Positions 52,950-61,089 of a stretch of 64,000 nucleotides of DNA are shown here, piece by piece. The notes below the pieces were generated by a model, which worked only from the letters and a program-made list of their open reading frames with translations, did no database searches and was not told the origin of the DNA. Origin of the DNA: Candidatus Borrarchaeum weybense (lineage in GTDB: Archaea; Asgardarchaeota; Sifarchaeia; Borrarchaeales; Borrarchaeaceae). The stretch is from the NCBI GenBank assembly GCA_019057385.1, contig JAHQJS010000003.1, forward strand, positions 1 to 64,000, given 5' to 3'. Positions within the stretch are counted from its first letter, which is position 1. Every line of letters starts with the position of its first letter. A program made the translations under genes and the position numbers.

Positions 52950-53507
52950 ATGTCTGATTATACCCCTCTTAAAAAGATAAATGCCCTTATACAAGGACCT
53001 CCCAGGACTGGAAAGAGTACATTAGTCGCTAAGCTTTGTTCTATGTTAGAAACAAAGGGATACAATATAGGAGGCATTCAAACCCCAGAGATTAGAGAAA
53101 AAAATAGACGAGTTGGTTTTTGGGTAGTTGATCTTCATACTGAAAAAAAGGAGATTTTAGCCCACGTTGAAATTAAAAGTAGATTTAGAGTAAGTAAATA
53201 TGGTGTGGATCTTAACTCTTTCAATGAACTTGCTATCACTGCGATCAAATCTGCTATTGAAAATTATGATATAGTTGTAATTGATGAGATTGGTAAAATG
53301 GAACTATTTTCTGAAAAATTTCAAGACGTCGTGATAAGAGGATTAAATTCGAGTAAACCAGTCATCGGCACGATGGGCAAGATTAATCATCCTTTTGTGC
53401 GATTATTAAAGTCTAGATCCGACGTAAATGTATTAACAATTGATAGAGGGAACATGGAAGATACTTATCAAGAAATATGTAGGCTTCTCGGTCTAAGAAC
53501 TATTTAA
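52950..53507 (+). CDS. THEP1-family nucleoside-triphosphatase
   Basis: The protein is 185 residues. The P-loop is GPPRTGKSTLVAKL and Walker B reads IVVIDEIGKMELFS, the diagnostic DEIGKME of THEP1. GFWVVDL and VIGTMGKINHPFVR are typical too. THEP1 proteins hydrolyse NTPs, and the physiological substrate is unknown (some human relatives cleave nucleotides and may act on RNA). Stand-alone gene before the IscB element. Confidence 0.94.
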   Translation: MSDYTPLKKINALIQGPPRTGKSTLVAKLCSMLETKGYNIGGIQTPEIREKNRRVGFWVVDLHTEKKEILAHVEIKSRFRVSKYGVDLNSFNELAITAIKSAIENYDIVVIDEIGKMELFSEKFQDVVIRGLNSSKPVIGTMGKINHPFVRLLKSRSDVNVLTIDRGNMEDTYQEICRLLGLRTI

Positions 53508-53582
53508 TCAGTTTGCTCAAAGATAGATATTTATAAAAGAATTTAATCAGTTTATACAAAACTTGATAGTTTGCCCAGAAGG

Positions 53583-53836
53583 TCAACTACCCCACCCTAA
53601 AGGGTAGAGGCTTGTGAAAATCAAGCCTCTTAGTTGATTAGAGGGCTTCCGTTTATTAGGGGAAGCAGCAGTTGTTTAGGTTATGACACCCTGGGGTGTT
53701 CCACTAGCCCCTTGCTCTGTCGTCCGCTGATTATAAGTCCTGAGGGGTAGGGACGGTGTCACGGGCATGAAAGCCTTTACAACAGCCTCGAAGTGGACCA
53801 ACCTACTTTAAAGCAATTTAAAGGAGACGATAGGTC
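53583..53836 (+). ncRNA. Omega RNA (guide RNA) of the IscB element
   Basis: The roughly 250 nt before iscB are non-coding and full of hairpins, as for IscB guide RNAs, whose scaffold lies upstream of the gene with the guide 5' of it. Visible stems are CTACCC/GGGTAG (53587-53607, CACCCTAAA loop), AGAGGCTTG/CAAGCCTCT (53606-53630), GCTTCC/GGAAGC, and ACACC/GGTGT around CACCCTGGGGTG. The last is close to the CACCCTGGG stem known from characterised IscB RNAs. The start (TCAACTACCCC) is a common left boundary. The guide would lie at about 53560-53582. Confidence 0.8.
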
Positions 53837-55039
53837 TTGAGAGTACCTATCTACGTGTTAAACATGAGAGGGCAACCGCTTATGCCAACCACTCAAAAAA
53901 AAGGAAAAAAATTATTAAGAGAGGGTAAGGCAAAGGTTGTAAAACGATGTCCTTTTACTATTCAATTAACCTATGCAACTGGAGAGGCAAGACAGCCTAT
54001 TAAACTAGGAGTGGACATAGGATATACGAACATTGGCTTTAGTGCAACAACAAAAAGGTTAGAGGTTATAAGCGGAACTTTAACACTTCGCAAAGACATT
54101 TCCAAAAAGATAGATGAACGACGAAGGTATCGTAGAACTCGTAGAGGCAGATTGTGGTATAGAAAACCGCGTTTTTTTAATAGGAAAAAGGACGAAGGAT
54201 GGATAGCCCATAGTACTCATCACAGGTTAGCTTCTCATCTTAGCCTAGTTAAAAAACTTAAGTCTTTACTGCCGATAACCTTCAAAAGAATCGAGGTCAG
54301 CAATTTAGATACACAAAAAATGCAGAATCCTGAAATTACAGGAATGGAATATCAACAGGGCGAACTTCAGGGCTACGAAGTTAAAGAATACCTTTTAGAG
54401 AAATGGGGGCGTACATGTGCCTATTGTGGCAGATCAGGCGTTCCCTTAGAAGTAGAGCATATTATCCCTTCTAGTAGAGGTGGAACAGATCGCGTGTCGA
54501 ATTTGACGATCTCATGTAGAGCCTGCAATGTAAAGAAGGGAGATCAGACTGCCGAGGAGTTTGGATACCCTGTCATCCAGCAACAGGCAAAGCAGCCTCT
54601 TAAAGCAGCTGCATGTCTGAACAACATTCGTTGGAGGATAGTGGAGCAGTTAGGAGCAGAACATACTTACGGATACATTACCAAATACCAGCGTAACAAG
54701 TTAGATCTGGAAAAGTCTCATGTTAATGACGCGTTCGTAATCTCAAGCGGCACCAATCAAGAACGATGTCGTCCTTATCAAGTAATTCAAGTTAAGAGGA
54801 GAAACCGTTCCTTACAATTGAACCGTAAAGGCTTCAAACCGTCAATTAGGAGACAACGATACCATTTACAACCCCACGATCTAGTAAAATTTGATGGTAG
54901 CACTTATAAAGTAAAGGGAGTCCATTGTTATGGAACACGGGTTATATTAAAAAATGTGAAGGGACAAGACAAGAGTGTAGTGATCACCAAAGTGGAATTA
55001 GTTAAATACGGAAAAGGATTATTATTCAACTTATGTTAG
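53837..55039 (+). CDS. iscB: IscB RNA-guided nuclease (Cas9 ancestor family)
   Basis: The protein is 400 residues. The PLMP domain has PLMPTTQKKGKKLLREGKAK. RuvC-I is GVDIGYTNIGF (Asp 60). An arginine-rich bridge helix (ERRRYRRTRRGRLWYRKPRFFNR) follows. RuvC-II is IEVSNLD (Glu 153). The HNH domain is CAYCG...LEVEHIIPSSRGGT...CRACNVKKG (His 208), and RuvC-III is SHVNDAFVI (His 295, Asp 298). All catalytic positions are present, so it is probably an active nuclease. IscB cuts double-stranded DNA guided by omega RNA next to a target-adjacent motif. The start is TTG with AAGGAG 10 nt upstream. No TnpA-type transposase is adjacent. Confidence 0.93.
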   Translation: MRVPIYVLNMRGQPLMPTTQKKGKKLLREGKAKVVKRCPFTIQLTYATGEARQPIKLGVDIGYTNIGFSATTKRLEVISGTLTLRKDISKKIDERRRYRRTRRGRLWYRKPRFFNRKKDEGWIAHSTHHRLASHLSLVKKLKSLLPITFKRIEVSNLDTQKMQNPEITGMEYQQGELQGYEVKEYLLEKWGRTCAYCGRSGVPLEVEHIIPSSRGGTDRVSNLTISCRACNVKKGDQTAEEFGYPVIQQQAKQPLKAAACLNNIRWRIVEQLGAEHTYGYITKYQRNKLDLEKSHVNDAFVISSGTNQERCRPYQVIQVKRRNRSLQLNRKGFKPSIRRQRYHLQPHDLVKFDGSTYKVKGVHCYGTRVILKNVKGQDKSVVITKVELVKYGKGLLFNLC

Positions 55040-55048
55040 GCTAAACGC

Positions 55049-55079
55049 CTCTTTCCTGCCCATCCTAATAGGGAAAGAG
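55049..55079. terminator. Hairpin at the end of the IscB element
   Basis: The arms CTCTTTCC (55049-55056) and GGAAAGAG (55072-55079) enclose a 15-nt loop just after the iscB stop and before the next gene. It may terminate iscB transcription or mark the right end of the element. No T-run follows. Confidence 0.5.
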
Positions 55080-55097
55080 CTTACAAAAGCGGGAGTA

Positions 55098-56081
55098 GTG
55101 AACTTAATGTTCGGCAATCGCTCTGAGCTCGCTCAATACGTGCAAAAACTGTTTGTTCAAAAAAAGTTTGCTATCAGTGGACAGTGTAATCTTAAATCTG
55201 CCTGTTTTGATTTTTTTGCCCGAAAGGATGTAATATTATGGCTTATTAAAGTGTTAATCAATATCGACAGTCTACAACAGTATCATGCAGATGAATTGAA
55301 ACTTCTGGGTAACTTATTTTCAGGAACACCTTTACTTGTTGGAGAAAAAACGCACAGAGAACTATTAGAAGATGGTGTGGTGTACAATAGATATTCAGTT
55401 CCTGCAGTGAACCCACCTACCTTAGCGTCTATTCTATTTCATGAATTCTTTCCAAAAGTATTTGCAAAACGTGGTGGCCTTTATGCTAGAATTCTTGGAG
55501 AAACCTTAAGAGAAAGAAGAGAAGAAGAGAATTTATCACGGGCTCAACTTGCAGAAAAAGTTGGTGTTTCAGAACGCTGCATTTACGAGTATGAACGTGG
55601 AACAATGGATGCTAGTAAAGAAAACCTTCTGCGACTAGAAAAAATTCTTGATACCGACTTAAGTTTACCAATTGATCTTTTAGAGTATGATTTCGGCAAT
55701 ATAAAACAACATACTCCAGCAAAGATTGATGATTTTGAACAAAATATCCAAGAAAAATTACTAGAAATAGGTTTTGATGTTTTCTGGACGGAATGTACGC
55801 CATTTAACGCTATCACAAAAGAAAAAGAAACAGAAAATGAGACTCAAAAGTTAATTATTGCTGGTGTAGGACATAAATCCGAAAAAAACATCAAAAAGAG
55901 AGTTCAAATAACAGGAAGCATTTCTGATATCACGAGAAAAATTGCAATGTTTGTGTTGGAGGGGTCATCAACCAAAAATATCGAAGGCGTACCAATTATG
56001 AGACTCAAAGAATTATCAAAATTTGAGACTCCAAATGAATTAAAAAGAACGATTAAGAAGCGTAAGGGTAGTTCTAGTTAG
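55098..56081 (+). CDS. Archaeal HTH transcriptional regulator (COG1395-type)
   Basis: The protein is 327 residues. The N-terminal part (about 1-130) is alpha/beta and contains the GEKTHRELLEDGVVYNRYSVPAVNP segment, which resembles a restriction-endonuclease-like fold. A Cro/C1 HTH (ILGETLRERREEENLSRAQLAEKVGVSERCIYEYERG) is at about 134-170. The C-terminal segment is a second alpha/beta part. Archaeal proteins with this layout are predicted regulators. The gene starts (GTG) only 59 nt after iscB, so the element may have altered its promoter. The 3' end overlaps convergently with rnhB. Confidence 0.85.
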   Translation: MNLMFGNRSELAQYVQKLFVQKKFAISGQCNLKSACFDFFARKDVILWLIKVLINIDSLQQYHADELKLLGNLFSGTPLLVGEKTHRELLEDGVVYNRYSVPAVNPPTLASILFHEFFPKVFAKRGGLYARILGETLRERREEENLSRAQLAEKVGVSERCIYEYERGTMDASKENLLRLEKILDTDLSLPIDLLEYDFGNIKQHTPAKIDDFEQNIQEKLLEIGFDVFWTECTPFNAITKEKETENETQKLIIAGVGHKSEKNIKKRVQITGSISDITRKIAMFVLEGSSTKNIEGVPIMRLKELSKFETPNELKRTIKKRKGSSS

Positions 56082-56761
56082 CGTTCTCCTCGAACATCAA
56101 AAAATTGTGTAATTTTTGCATTTTTTTGCAAATCTCTCATCTTAACAAATGTGTGCCAGCTTTTTCGTACGAAAAAAGGAATATTTCTATTTTTTATCCA
56201 ATCTTTCAAGGAACTTATAGTTTGTGGGTCAGAAGGATATCCGCTTCCTATATCCTGAAACTTAGATTCCTTTCTCAGTGCTTCTATAGCGCGGTCTCTT
56301 GTTACTTTAGCAATAATTGATGCGGCAGCTACCATTGGGTACAATTCATCAGCTTTGTTCTCAGCAATTATTGTAGTGTTTTTGTAAACGAGATGTTGTT
56401 TTAACATCTCCGTGAATTTCTTAGGGTTAGATGTGATAGCATCAATATATACCATTGAAGGTTTTAGAGCGTCAATTATCTCGCCCATTTTTTGTATTTC
56501 GAGCAGATTTAAGTTCGATTTAATATCGAAAACTGAATCATCTATCTCCCGAGGTTCGACCTCTATAATCTTGCATTCTTTACACAAATTCATGATTTCA
56601 GGAAACAATGCTTCTCTTTTCTTAGGCGTCAGTTTTTTTGAGTCTTTTACACCTATATTGATAAGTTCATTTATGTCAGTTTTTTTAAAAGATACTCCAG
56701 CAATAACTAAATTCCCTAGAACCGCCCCTCTACCAGCCTCATCAATTCCAAGGATTTTCAC
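56078..56761 (-). CDS. rnhB: Ribonuclease HII
   Basis: About 227 residues if started at the GTG 56761. The catalytic motif ILGIDEAGRGAVLG holds Asp-Glu-Gly, and VYIDAITSNP and ENKADELYPMVAAASIIAKVTRDR carry the other acidic residues. It removes RNA from RNA/DNA hybrids. The open frame extends to 56977 into the neighbouring DUF61 gene with non-conserved sequence; the start is placed where homology begins, although its ribosome-binding site is weak. The upstream gene DUF61 is often linked with replication/translation genes. Confidence 0.93.
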   Translation of the reverse strand: MKILGIDEAGRGAVLGNLVIAGVSFKKTDINELINIGVKDSKKLTPKKREALFPEIMNLCKECKIIEVEPREIDDSVFDIKSNLNLLEIQKMGEIIDALKPSMVYIDAITSNPKKFTEMLKQHLVYKNTTIIAENKADELYPMVAAASIIAKVTRDRAIEALRKESKFQDIGSGYPSDPQTISSLKDWIKNRNIPFFVRKSWHTFVKMRDLQKNAKITQFFDVRGER

Positions 56762-56837
56762 TGGACCATCTTGAGGAAGAGTACTAAGAGGCGTATTGAG
56801 GTGAAAGTGAGAACTTTTACCTGTAATACACTTTGAG

Positions 56838-57299
56838 TTAGATGGTGCTAGCGCCGGCGCTAAATCCGATCGTAAAAAGTGTTTTAAATTTTTTCCTAAA
56901 CGCACGCAAATCCGCCCAATAGAAATACTTTGGAAGATCAAGATTAAATATTTTATACTGATTGATGGGATCGTCAATTAAGTCAATGAGTTTTCGAGCT
57001 ACTAAATTTTCAAGTTTTCCTCCATTAAGAACAAAAATAGATTTCCCGAGATCAGTACGACGAATAAAAAGAAATGGCAACCTCAGCTGAGAATGAAACT
57101 CTTCTGGTAATTGTGATTTTAATTCTGCTAACTCATTTTTGTTAAAGATGAATTTCGTCCCATCTTTCGTCAAAACAGAGGGTTTGTCTTCTTTTAAAAG
57201 TGTATCAAGAGTCTTAAATTGTCGTGGTAGATGATTATTTATTTTTGCGATGTCTAATTTGAATAAAATATCTATGGACTTCTTGGGAGTTGATTTCAC
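56838..57299 (-). CDS. DUF61 / UPF0216 archaeal protein
   Basis: The protein is 153 residues. LDIAKINNHLPRQFKTLDTLLKEDKPSVLTKDGTKFIFNKNELAEL and FLFIRRTDLGKSIFVLNGGKLENLVARKLI are typical of this archaea-specific family of unknown function. The family's association with ribosomal and RNA genes suggests a translation-related role. It is placed between eS30 and rnhB in the same direction, probably one operon. Confidence 0.9.
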   Translation of the reverse strand: MKSTPKKSIDILFKLDIAKINNHLPRQFKTLDTLLKEDKPSVLTKDGTKFIFNKNELAELKSQLPEEFHSQLRLPFLFIRRTDLGKSIFVLNGGKLENLVARKLIDLIDDPINQYKIFNLDLPKYFYWADLRAFRKKFKTLFTIGFSAGASTI

Positions 57300-57400
57300 C
57301 TTTTGTCACTGCCTTGACATAGAAAATTAAGACTCGTATTAAAATAAATAAGATGTTAATTAAACAAATTTAAGGAAAGAATAGTTATTTTTATTAAAAA

Positions 57401-57562
57401 TTAACGTGCCTGACCAACTTCGCGCCCTTTTACATATCGTTTAAGATAATTTTTCTTATTTCGCATTCTCGGTATTGCTGAATGTCTCTCTTTACCCTTA
57501 ACCTTTGGTGTCTGGGAGCGAACCTTACCTGCTTTGGTCAATGAACCATGTGAACCTGGCAT
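57401..57562 (-). CDS. rps30e: Ribosomal protein eS30
   Basis: The protein is 53 residues. [16 protein letters not shown] matches the N-terminal part of eS30, followed by a basic middle ([20 protein letters not shown]) and a short end. GAGGTGA lies upstream of the ATG at 57562. It is a small-subunit protein of eukaryotes and part of the archaea. The gene is the first of the eS30-DUF61-rnhB run. Confidence 0.9.
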   Translation of the reverse strand: MPGSHGSLTKAGKVRSQTPKVKGKERHSAIPRMRNKKNYLKRYVKGREVGQAR

Positions 57563-57690
57563 TTCTTATTCACCTCACTACTCAATCTGTACGTGAGATT
57601 TATAAATTTATGCTTACTGCTTACCACGGTTGTTGAGGAAATACTTCGCAAGTTTCCATTTTCTTGCGTTCTAAGAAAGGAGGTTTTTTA

Positions 57691-57843
57691 ATGGAAGTTA
57701 AATTACAAGTAAACGATGACGTAATAAAACTTCATCCGTTTGTTAAAGCAGTCTTTCGTAGTGTCGTATTTAGTCTTATTAACGAGTTAAGGGATATACC
57801 TGAAACCATTCGAGAAGTGCAACTATCTATAAAAGCAGACTAG
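57691..57843 (+). CDS. Conserved-looking 50-residue archaeal protein
   Basis: An ATG at 57691 is preceded by AAAGGAGG, a near-perfect Shine-Dalgarno. The product MEVKLQVNDDVIKLHPFVKAVF... is a beta-strand start followed by an amphipathic helix with LHPFVKAV. Short archaeal proteins with strand-plus-helix and a similar NPFVK motif are known as conserved hypotheticals, so the call has fair support. The function is unknown. It is divergent from eS30. Confidence 0.75.
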   Translation: MEVKLQVNDDVIKLHPFVKAVFRSVVFSLINELRDIPETIREVQLSIKAD

Positions 57844-57898
57844 ATGCATTTCACAATATTTGCACTTGTATTTTCTAAAATACATTCTTGTCCATGCA

Positions 57899-58828
57899 TT
57901 AGATAAGTTTCTTGAGGAGTTCATTATAGGCTTCCTGATATAATGGTGTTTCCACTCCTAATTCCTTGCCAGTTTTTACAATATAACCAGCAAATGTCTC
58001 AATTTCTGTTGTTTTTCTTCCACTTTCGAAATCTCTTTGCATCGAAGTTTTTGTCTCATATGGAAAGCCGGACGCCTTCTCCAAGGACAATGGAATGATA
58101 TCCTCCGGTAAAAATATTCCTCTCTTTTTGGCAATTAAATTAACTTCTTCCATAAGCCCTTTCAACATTTGCTTGTTATTTTCATTTTCAATAATTGCAC
58201 CAAGAGGTTTTCGTAACAATGAGTCGATTGTTGCCAGCGGACCAATAAAAATGTACTTAGTCCAAACTTGGACTGAGATGTCGGCAGTTAACTCTGCCCT
58301 TATATCGGCATTCCTTAATATTTCCTCAATATACCGATATTTTTCGGGATCGTTGTTTTCAGGTCCAAATATCAATTTTCGGGGACCACCAATTTGTCTT
58401 ATGACACCAGGCGCCTGAATGGTAGAACTAATGTATACGCATCCATTCAGCACCGTGCTCCTTGTTAGTATAGTTCTTAATCTATCTGTGTTATCGACTC
58501 CATTGAGGATGGTAATAGCTACAGTTTTTTCGTGGATATTGTCTATTAGTTGTTGTGCTGCAGATTCAAGATCATAAGTCTTTACACAGAAGAGCACAAG
58601 ATCTACTAATCCTAGATCTTTTGGATCATCTGTTGCAGTAGTAGGTATCGCTGTAAATTCCCCCTCTTCCTGAGTTATCACTTTGAGTCCATTTTTCCTG
58701 ATTTCGGCTAAATGTTCGCCACGAGCTACGAAAAAAATATCATGTTCACCTGTGCTGCCATATTTCTGTGCTAGCTTCCCTCCATAATATCCTCCCACTC
58801 CTCCTATACCAATAATCGCTATCTTCAT
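57899..58828 (-). CDS. panE: Ketopantoate reductase-family protein (PanE/ApbA)
   Basis: The protein is 309 residues. AIIGIGGVGGYYGGKLAQ is the NADP Rossmann motif. The central segment LVLFCVKTYDLESAAQ with the conserved Lys, and the C-terminal TSMQRDFESGRKTTEIETFAGYIVKTGKELGVETPLY are diagnostic of the PanE family. It reduces 2-dehydropantoate to pantoate in CoA synthesis, though several archaea use other pathways and the family has diverse substrates. It sits after the fibrillarin gene on the minus strand. Confidence 0.9.
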   Translation of the reverse strand: MKIAIIGIGGVGGYYGGKLAQKYGSTGEHDIFFVARGEHLAEIRKNGLKVITQEEGEFTAIPTTATDDPKDLGLVDLVLFCVKTYDLESAAQQLIDNIHEKTVAITILNGVDNTDRLRTILTRSTVLNGCVYISSTIQAPGVIRQIGGPRKLIFGPENNDPEKYRYIEEILRNADIRAELTADISVQVWTKYIFIGPLATIDSLLRKPLGAIIENENNKQMLKGLMEEVNLIAKKRGIFLPEDIIPLSLEKASGFPYETKTSMQRDFESGRKTTEIETFAGYIVKTGKELGVETPLYQEAYNELLKKLI

Positions 58829-58887
58829 GAACTTCCCTCCTATTGTCTTATCTCAAATAATCTGTTCTTGTTGCGACAAAACTTGTT

Positions 58888-59544
58888 TTAGGAAATAAGT
58901 TGACCGATCACCATACAGTGATCTTTATCAAAAGGTTTCAGACTTTCAATGTTCTCTTCCACTACGAAACCACTTTTTTTAAGAATATCAATTTCCTCTG
59001 AGAATATCTTAGATATCTCTTTGGAGGAATCTATACTTCTTGCTTTAATAGCCAGCATCGCAAAACCTCTTTTTTTAAGAAAAAGTTTTGCATTATCAAC
59101 TAAAATGATCGCCTGAGCAGGCTGGGCAACATCTTGATAAATCACATCTACAGGTCCAATAAACATCCTGTAAGTTTCTGGAAACCTCGCATCCGCTAAT
59201 ATTGGAATCATATTGGATCTGTTTTCACATACTCGTAACAAATCTCTCGTCGCACGAGGGGAAAATTCTACACAGTACACTATACCCTCTTGTCCTAAAA
59301 TATCTGAAACATGACTAGCTGTTGTGCCTGATGCAGCTCCCAAGTAAAGTACATGCATTTTTGGTTGGATAGGGATTTGTTTTAACCCTTTTCGAATAGC
59401 TGCAGCAAATTTACTACGATACGGATCCCATTCGCGAAATTCTTCCCCTTCGAATTGAAGTAAACGCTCCCCGTAGACGGTTTTCCCCGGAGCTAGATTC
59501 TTTGTTGCGATCCTTTTTTCTATAAAATGAATATTTTCGTTCAT
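58888..59544 (-). CDS. flpA: Fibrillarin-like rRNA/tRNA 2'-O-methyltransferase
   Basis: The protein is 218 residues. VYGERLLQFEGEEFREWDPYRSKFAAAI is typical of archaeal fibrillarin, VLYLGAASGTTASHVSDILG is SAM motif I, and VYCVEFSPRATRDLL, DVIYQDVAQPAQA and FAMLAIKARSID follow. It is the catalytic part of C/D-box RNPs guided by sRNAs. The gene begins 2 nt after the end of nop5, the classical archaeal pair. Confidence 0.97.
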   Translation of the reverse strand: MNENIHFIEKRIATKNLAPGKTVYGERLLQFEGEEFREWDPYRSKFAAAIRKGLKQIPIQPKMHVLYLGAASGTTASHVSDILGQEGIVYCVEFSPRATRDLLRVCENRSNMIPILADARFPETYRMFIGPVDVIYQDVAQPAQAIILVDNAKLFLKKRGFAMLAIKARSIDSSKEISKIFSEEIDILKKSGFVVEENIESLKPFDKDHCMVIGQLIS

Positions 59545-59546
59545 AT

Positions 59547-60800
59547 TTACCCCTCAGGCGGTTTTTTCTTCTCGTGCATTCTCTTTCCCTTGCCTTTCTT
59601 TTTCTTCTTCTTTTTCTTTTTCTTTTTTGCTTTTACTTCTTTTCTTACAGGTGGAGAGGGATATTTTTTCTCAATCTCTTCAATACGCTTCATAATTTCG
59701 ATAACTAATTCGTCTCCAATAAACTCGCCTGCGTAAGCATCTACTCTTGCTGCTATCGTTAGCTTTCCAGCTATCGCTCTTGCTATTTTACCTCGCAACC
59801 ACCACTTAGCATTGTGAATCTCAGGTTTCTGAAATAATACACCATGTTTCGGAGGTTTACTCCCAGTTTTAATGGCTCTAAATAGTGCTTTCTCCGCACC
59901 TAGGACTTGAACTGTGCTAGCGGGAAGACGTGCTAGTTCAAGAAGACCTCCTGCAATGCTAATAATTCGAGCCCCTAGTAGTGCGCCGACTATTGCAGTC
60001 ACATTTGGCGCAACTTCACGCATTGTAGTTTCAATATAGTGCTCACTTTCTTTCCTGACTTTGTATAAGTCATCTGTAATTCGTGCAAACTTAACAAGCG
60101 ATTCTAGATCTGCTTCATCCATTTCTGCTCCAATTGAGTTTTTAACATAACCCTCTATCTCTTTTGCCTTGTCTAAAGGTACGCCTGTTATTCTTTGAAT
60201 TTCCGAAACTAAAAAGCGATCGCGTGGACCCAATGCTCCTACTAATCCAACATATATTTCGTGATTTTCGACTTTATCCAATTCTGGAAAATGAAGACCA
60301 TACCATTCTCGGATTCGAGTTGAGAATAAATTTAACGTTTGATCGATATCATCTATAGCTTTAATCGCTTGTGCAACCATTTTATCTCTTCGTTCAGAGG
60401 CACGCTTTATCTTCTTTTGTGATTGCAGCAAACCTACTGATTGTAATATAAACTGGAAGTTATTGATCCCTTCTTCTTTTGCTATACTGAAGGACTGTTC
60501 ACGAAAATTTTTGAATATTGAATTTCCTTTTTCAGTTAACGTTTGAATATCAAATTGCTCCTGAATATTCCTTGCTAGTTTTTCGTCTTCAAGGACGATT
60601 TCTTGAACCTCTTTTTGCTTTAGTACACCTAGAACATCTTTTAATTCGTCAATAAGTTGTCCTGATTGAAGAAGTTCAATTTTTTCTACAATTTTCTCTG
60701 GCGTACTTGGAAAAAGCGCACGATAAATAATTTCGCTATTCTCATCGACCCCATAGATTCCTGCAACATTCTCCACAATATATGCACGTATTGATGTCAT
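59547..60800 (-). CDS. nop5: Nop5 (Nop56/58) C/D-box RNP core protein
   Basis: The protein is 417 residues. The N-terminal domain contacts fibrillarin, a coiled-coil (about 150-215) dimerises, and the NOP domain includes APNVTAIVGALLGARIISIAGGLLELARLPASTVQVLGAEKALFRAIKTG and the KHGVLFQ segment. The C-terminus is a run of Lys (K-rich tail, with about ten consecutive Lys), as in eukaryotic Nop56/58. It bridges L7Ae, the guide RNA and fibrillarin. Confidence 0.97.
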   Translation of the reverse strand: MTSIRAYIVENVAGIYGVDENSEIIYRALFPSTPEKIVEKIELLQSGQLIDELKDVLGVLKQKEVQEIVLEDEKLARNIQEQFDIQTLTEKGNSIFKNFREQSFSIAKEEGINNFQFILQSVGLLQSQKKIKRASERRDKMVAQAIKAIDDIDQTLNLFSTRIREWYGLHFPELDKVENHEIYVGLVGALGPRDRFLVSEIQRITGVPLDKAKEIEGYVKNSIGAEMDEADLESLVKFARITDDLYKVRKESEHYIETTMREVAPNVTAIVGALLGARIISIAGGLLELARLPASTVQVLGAEKALFRAIKTGSKPPKHGVLFQKPEIHNAKWWLRGKIARAIAGKLTIAARVDAYAGEFIGDELVIEIMKRIEEIEKKYPSPPVRKEVKAKKKKKKKKKKKGKGKRMHEKKKPPEG

Positions 60801-61089
60801 TCAGATCCCATCTTCTATTATTAAGTTTTTAAGAACTTAATAGAATATCACGTATCTTTTGTATCTACTGGATTTTATTTCTCACGAGAAAATAAGGGTT
60901 TTTTCACCATTTTAATGTTTTTCCAAAAACTTATTTATCCTTTTAGAAAGCAATACTTGTTTATAATTCGAGAGAATAAATTATCTTATTCTAAATTATA
61001 TTTCACAATAGTGGGAGCGTAAAATATTTCTAGAAATTTGATTTCAAGAAATGTGTAGATACTCAAATGCGTTAAGAAGGAACTAATAA

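Noticed and set aside
53837..55039. Considered whether iscB is a Cas9 or a TnpB
   Set aside because: PLMP domain, single HNH insertion, about 400 residues, upstream guide RNA and absence of REC lobe or CRISPR repeats exclude Cas9; HNH excludes TnpB.
57300..57690. Considered that the DUF61-eS30 region might contain another small ribosomal protein
   Set aside because: Only eS30 and the 50-residue gene show ribosome-binding sites and coding composition.
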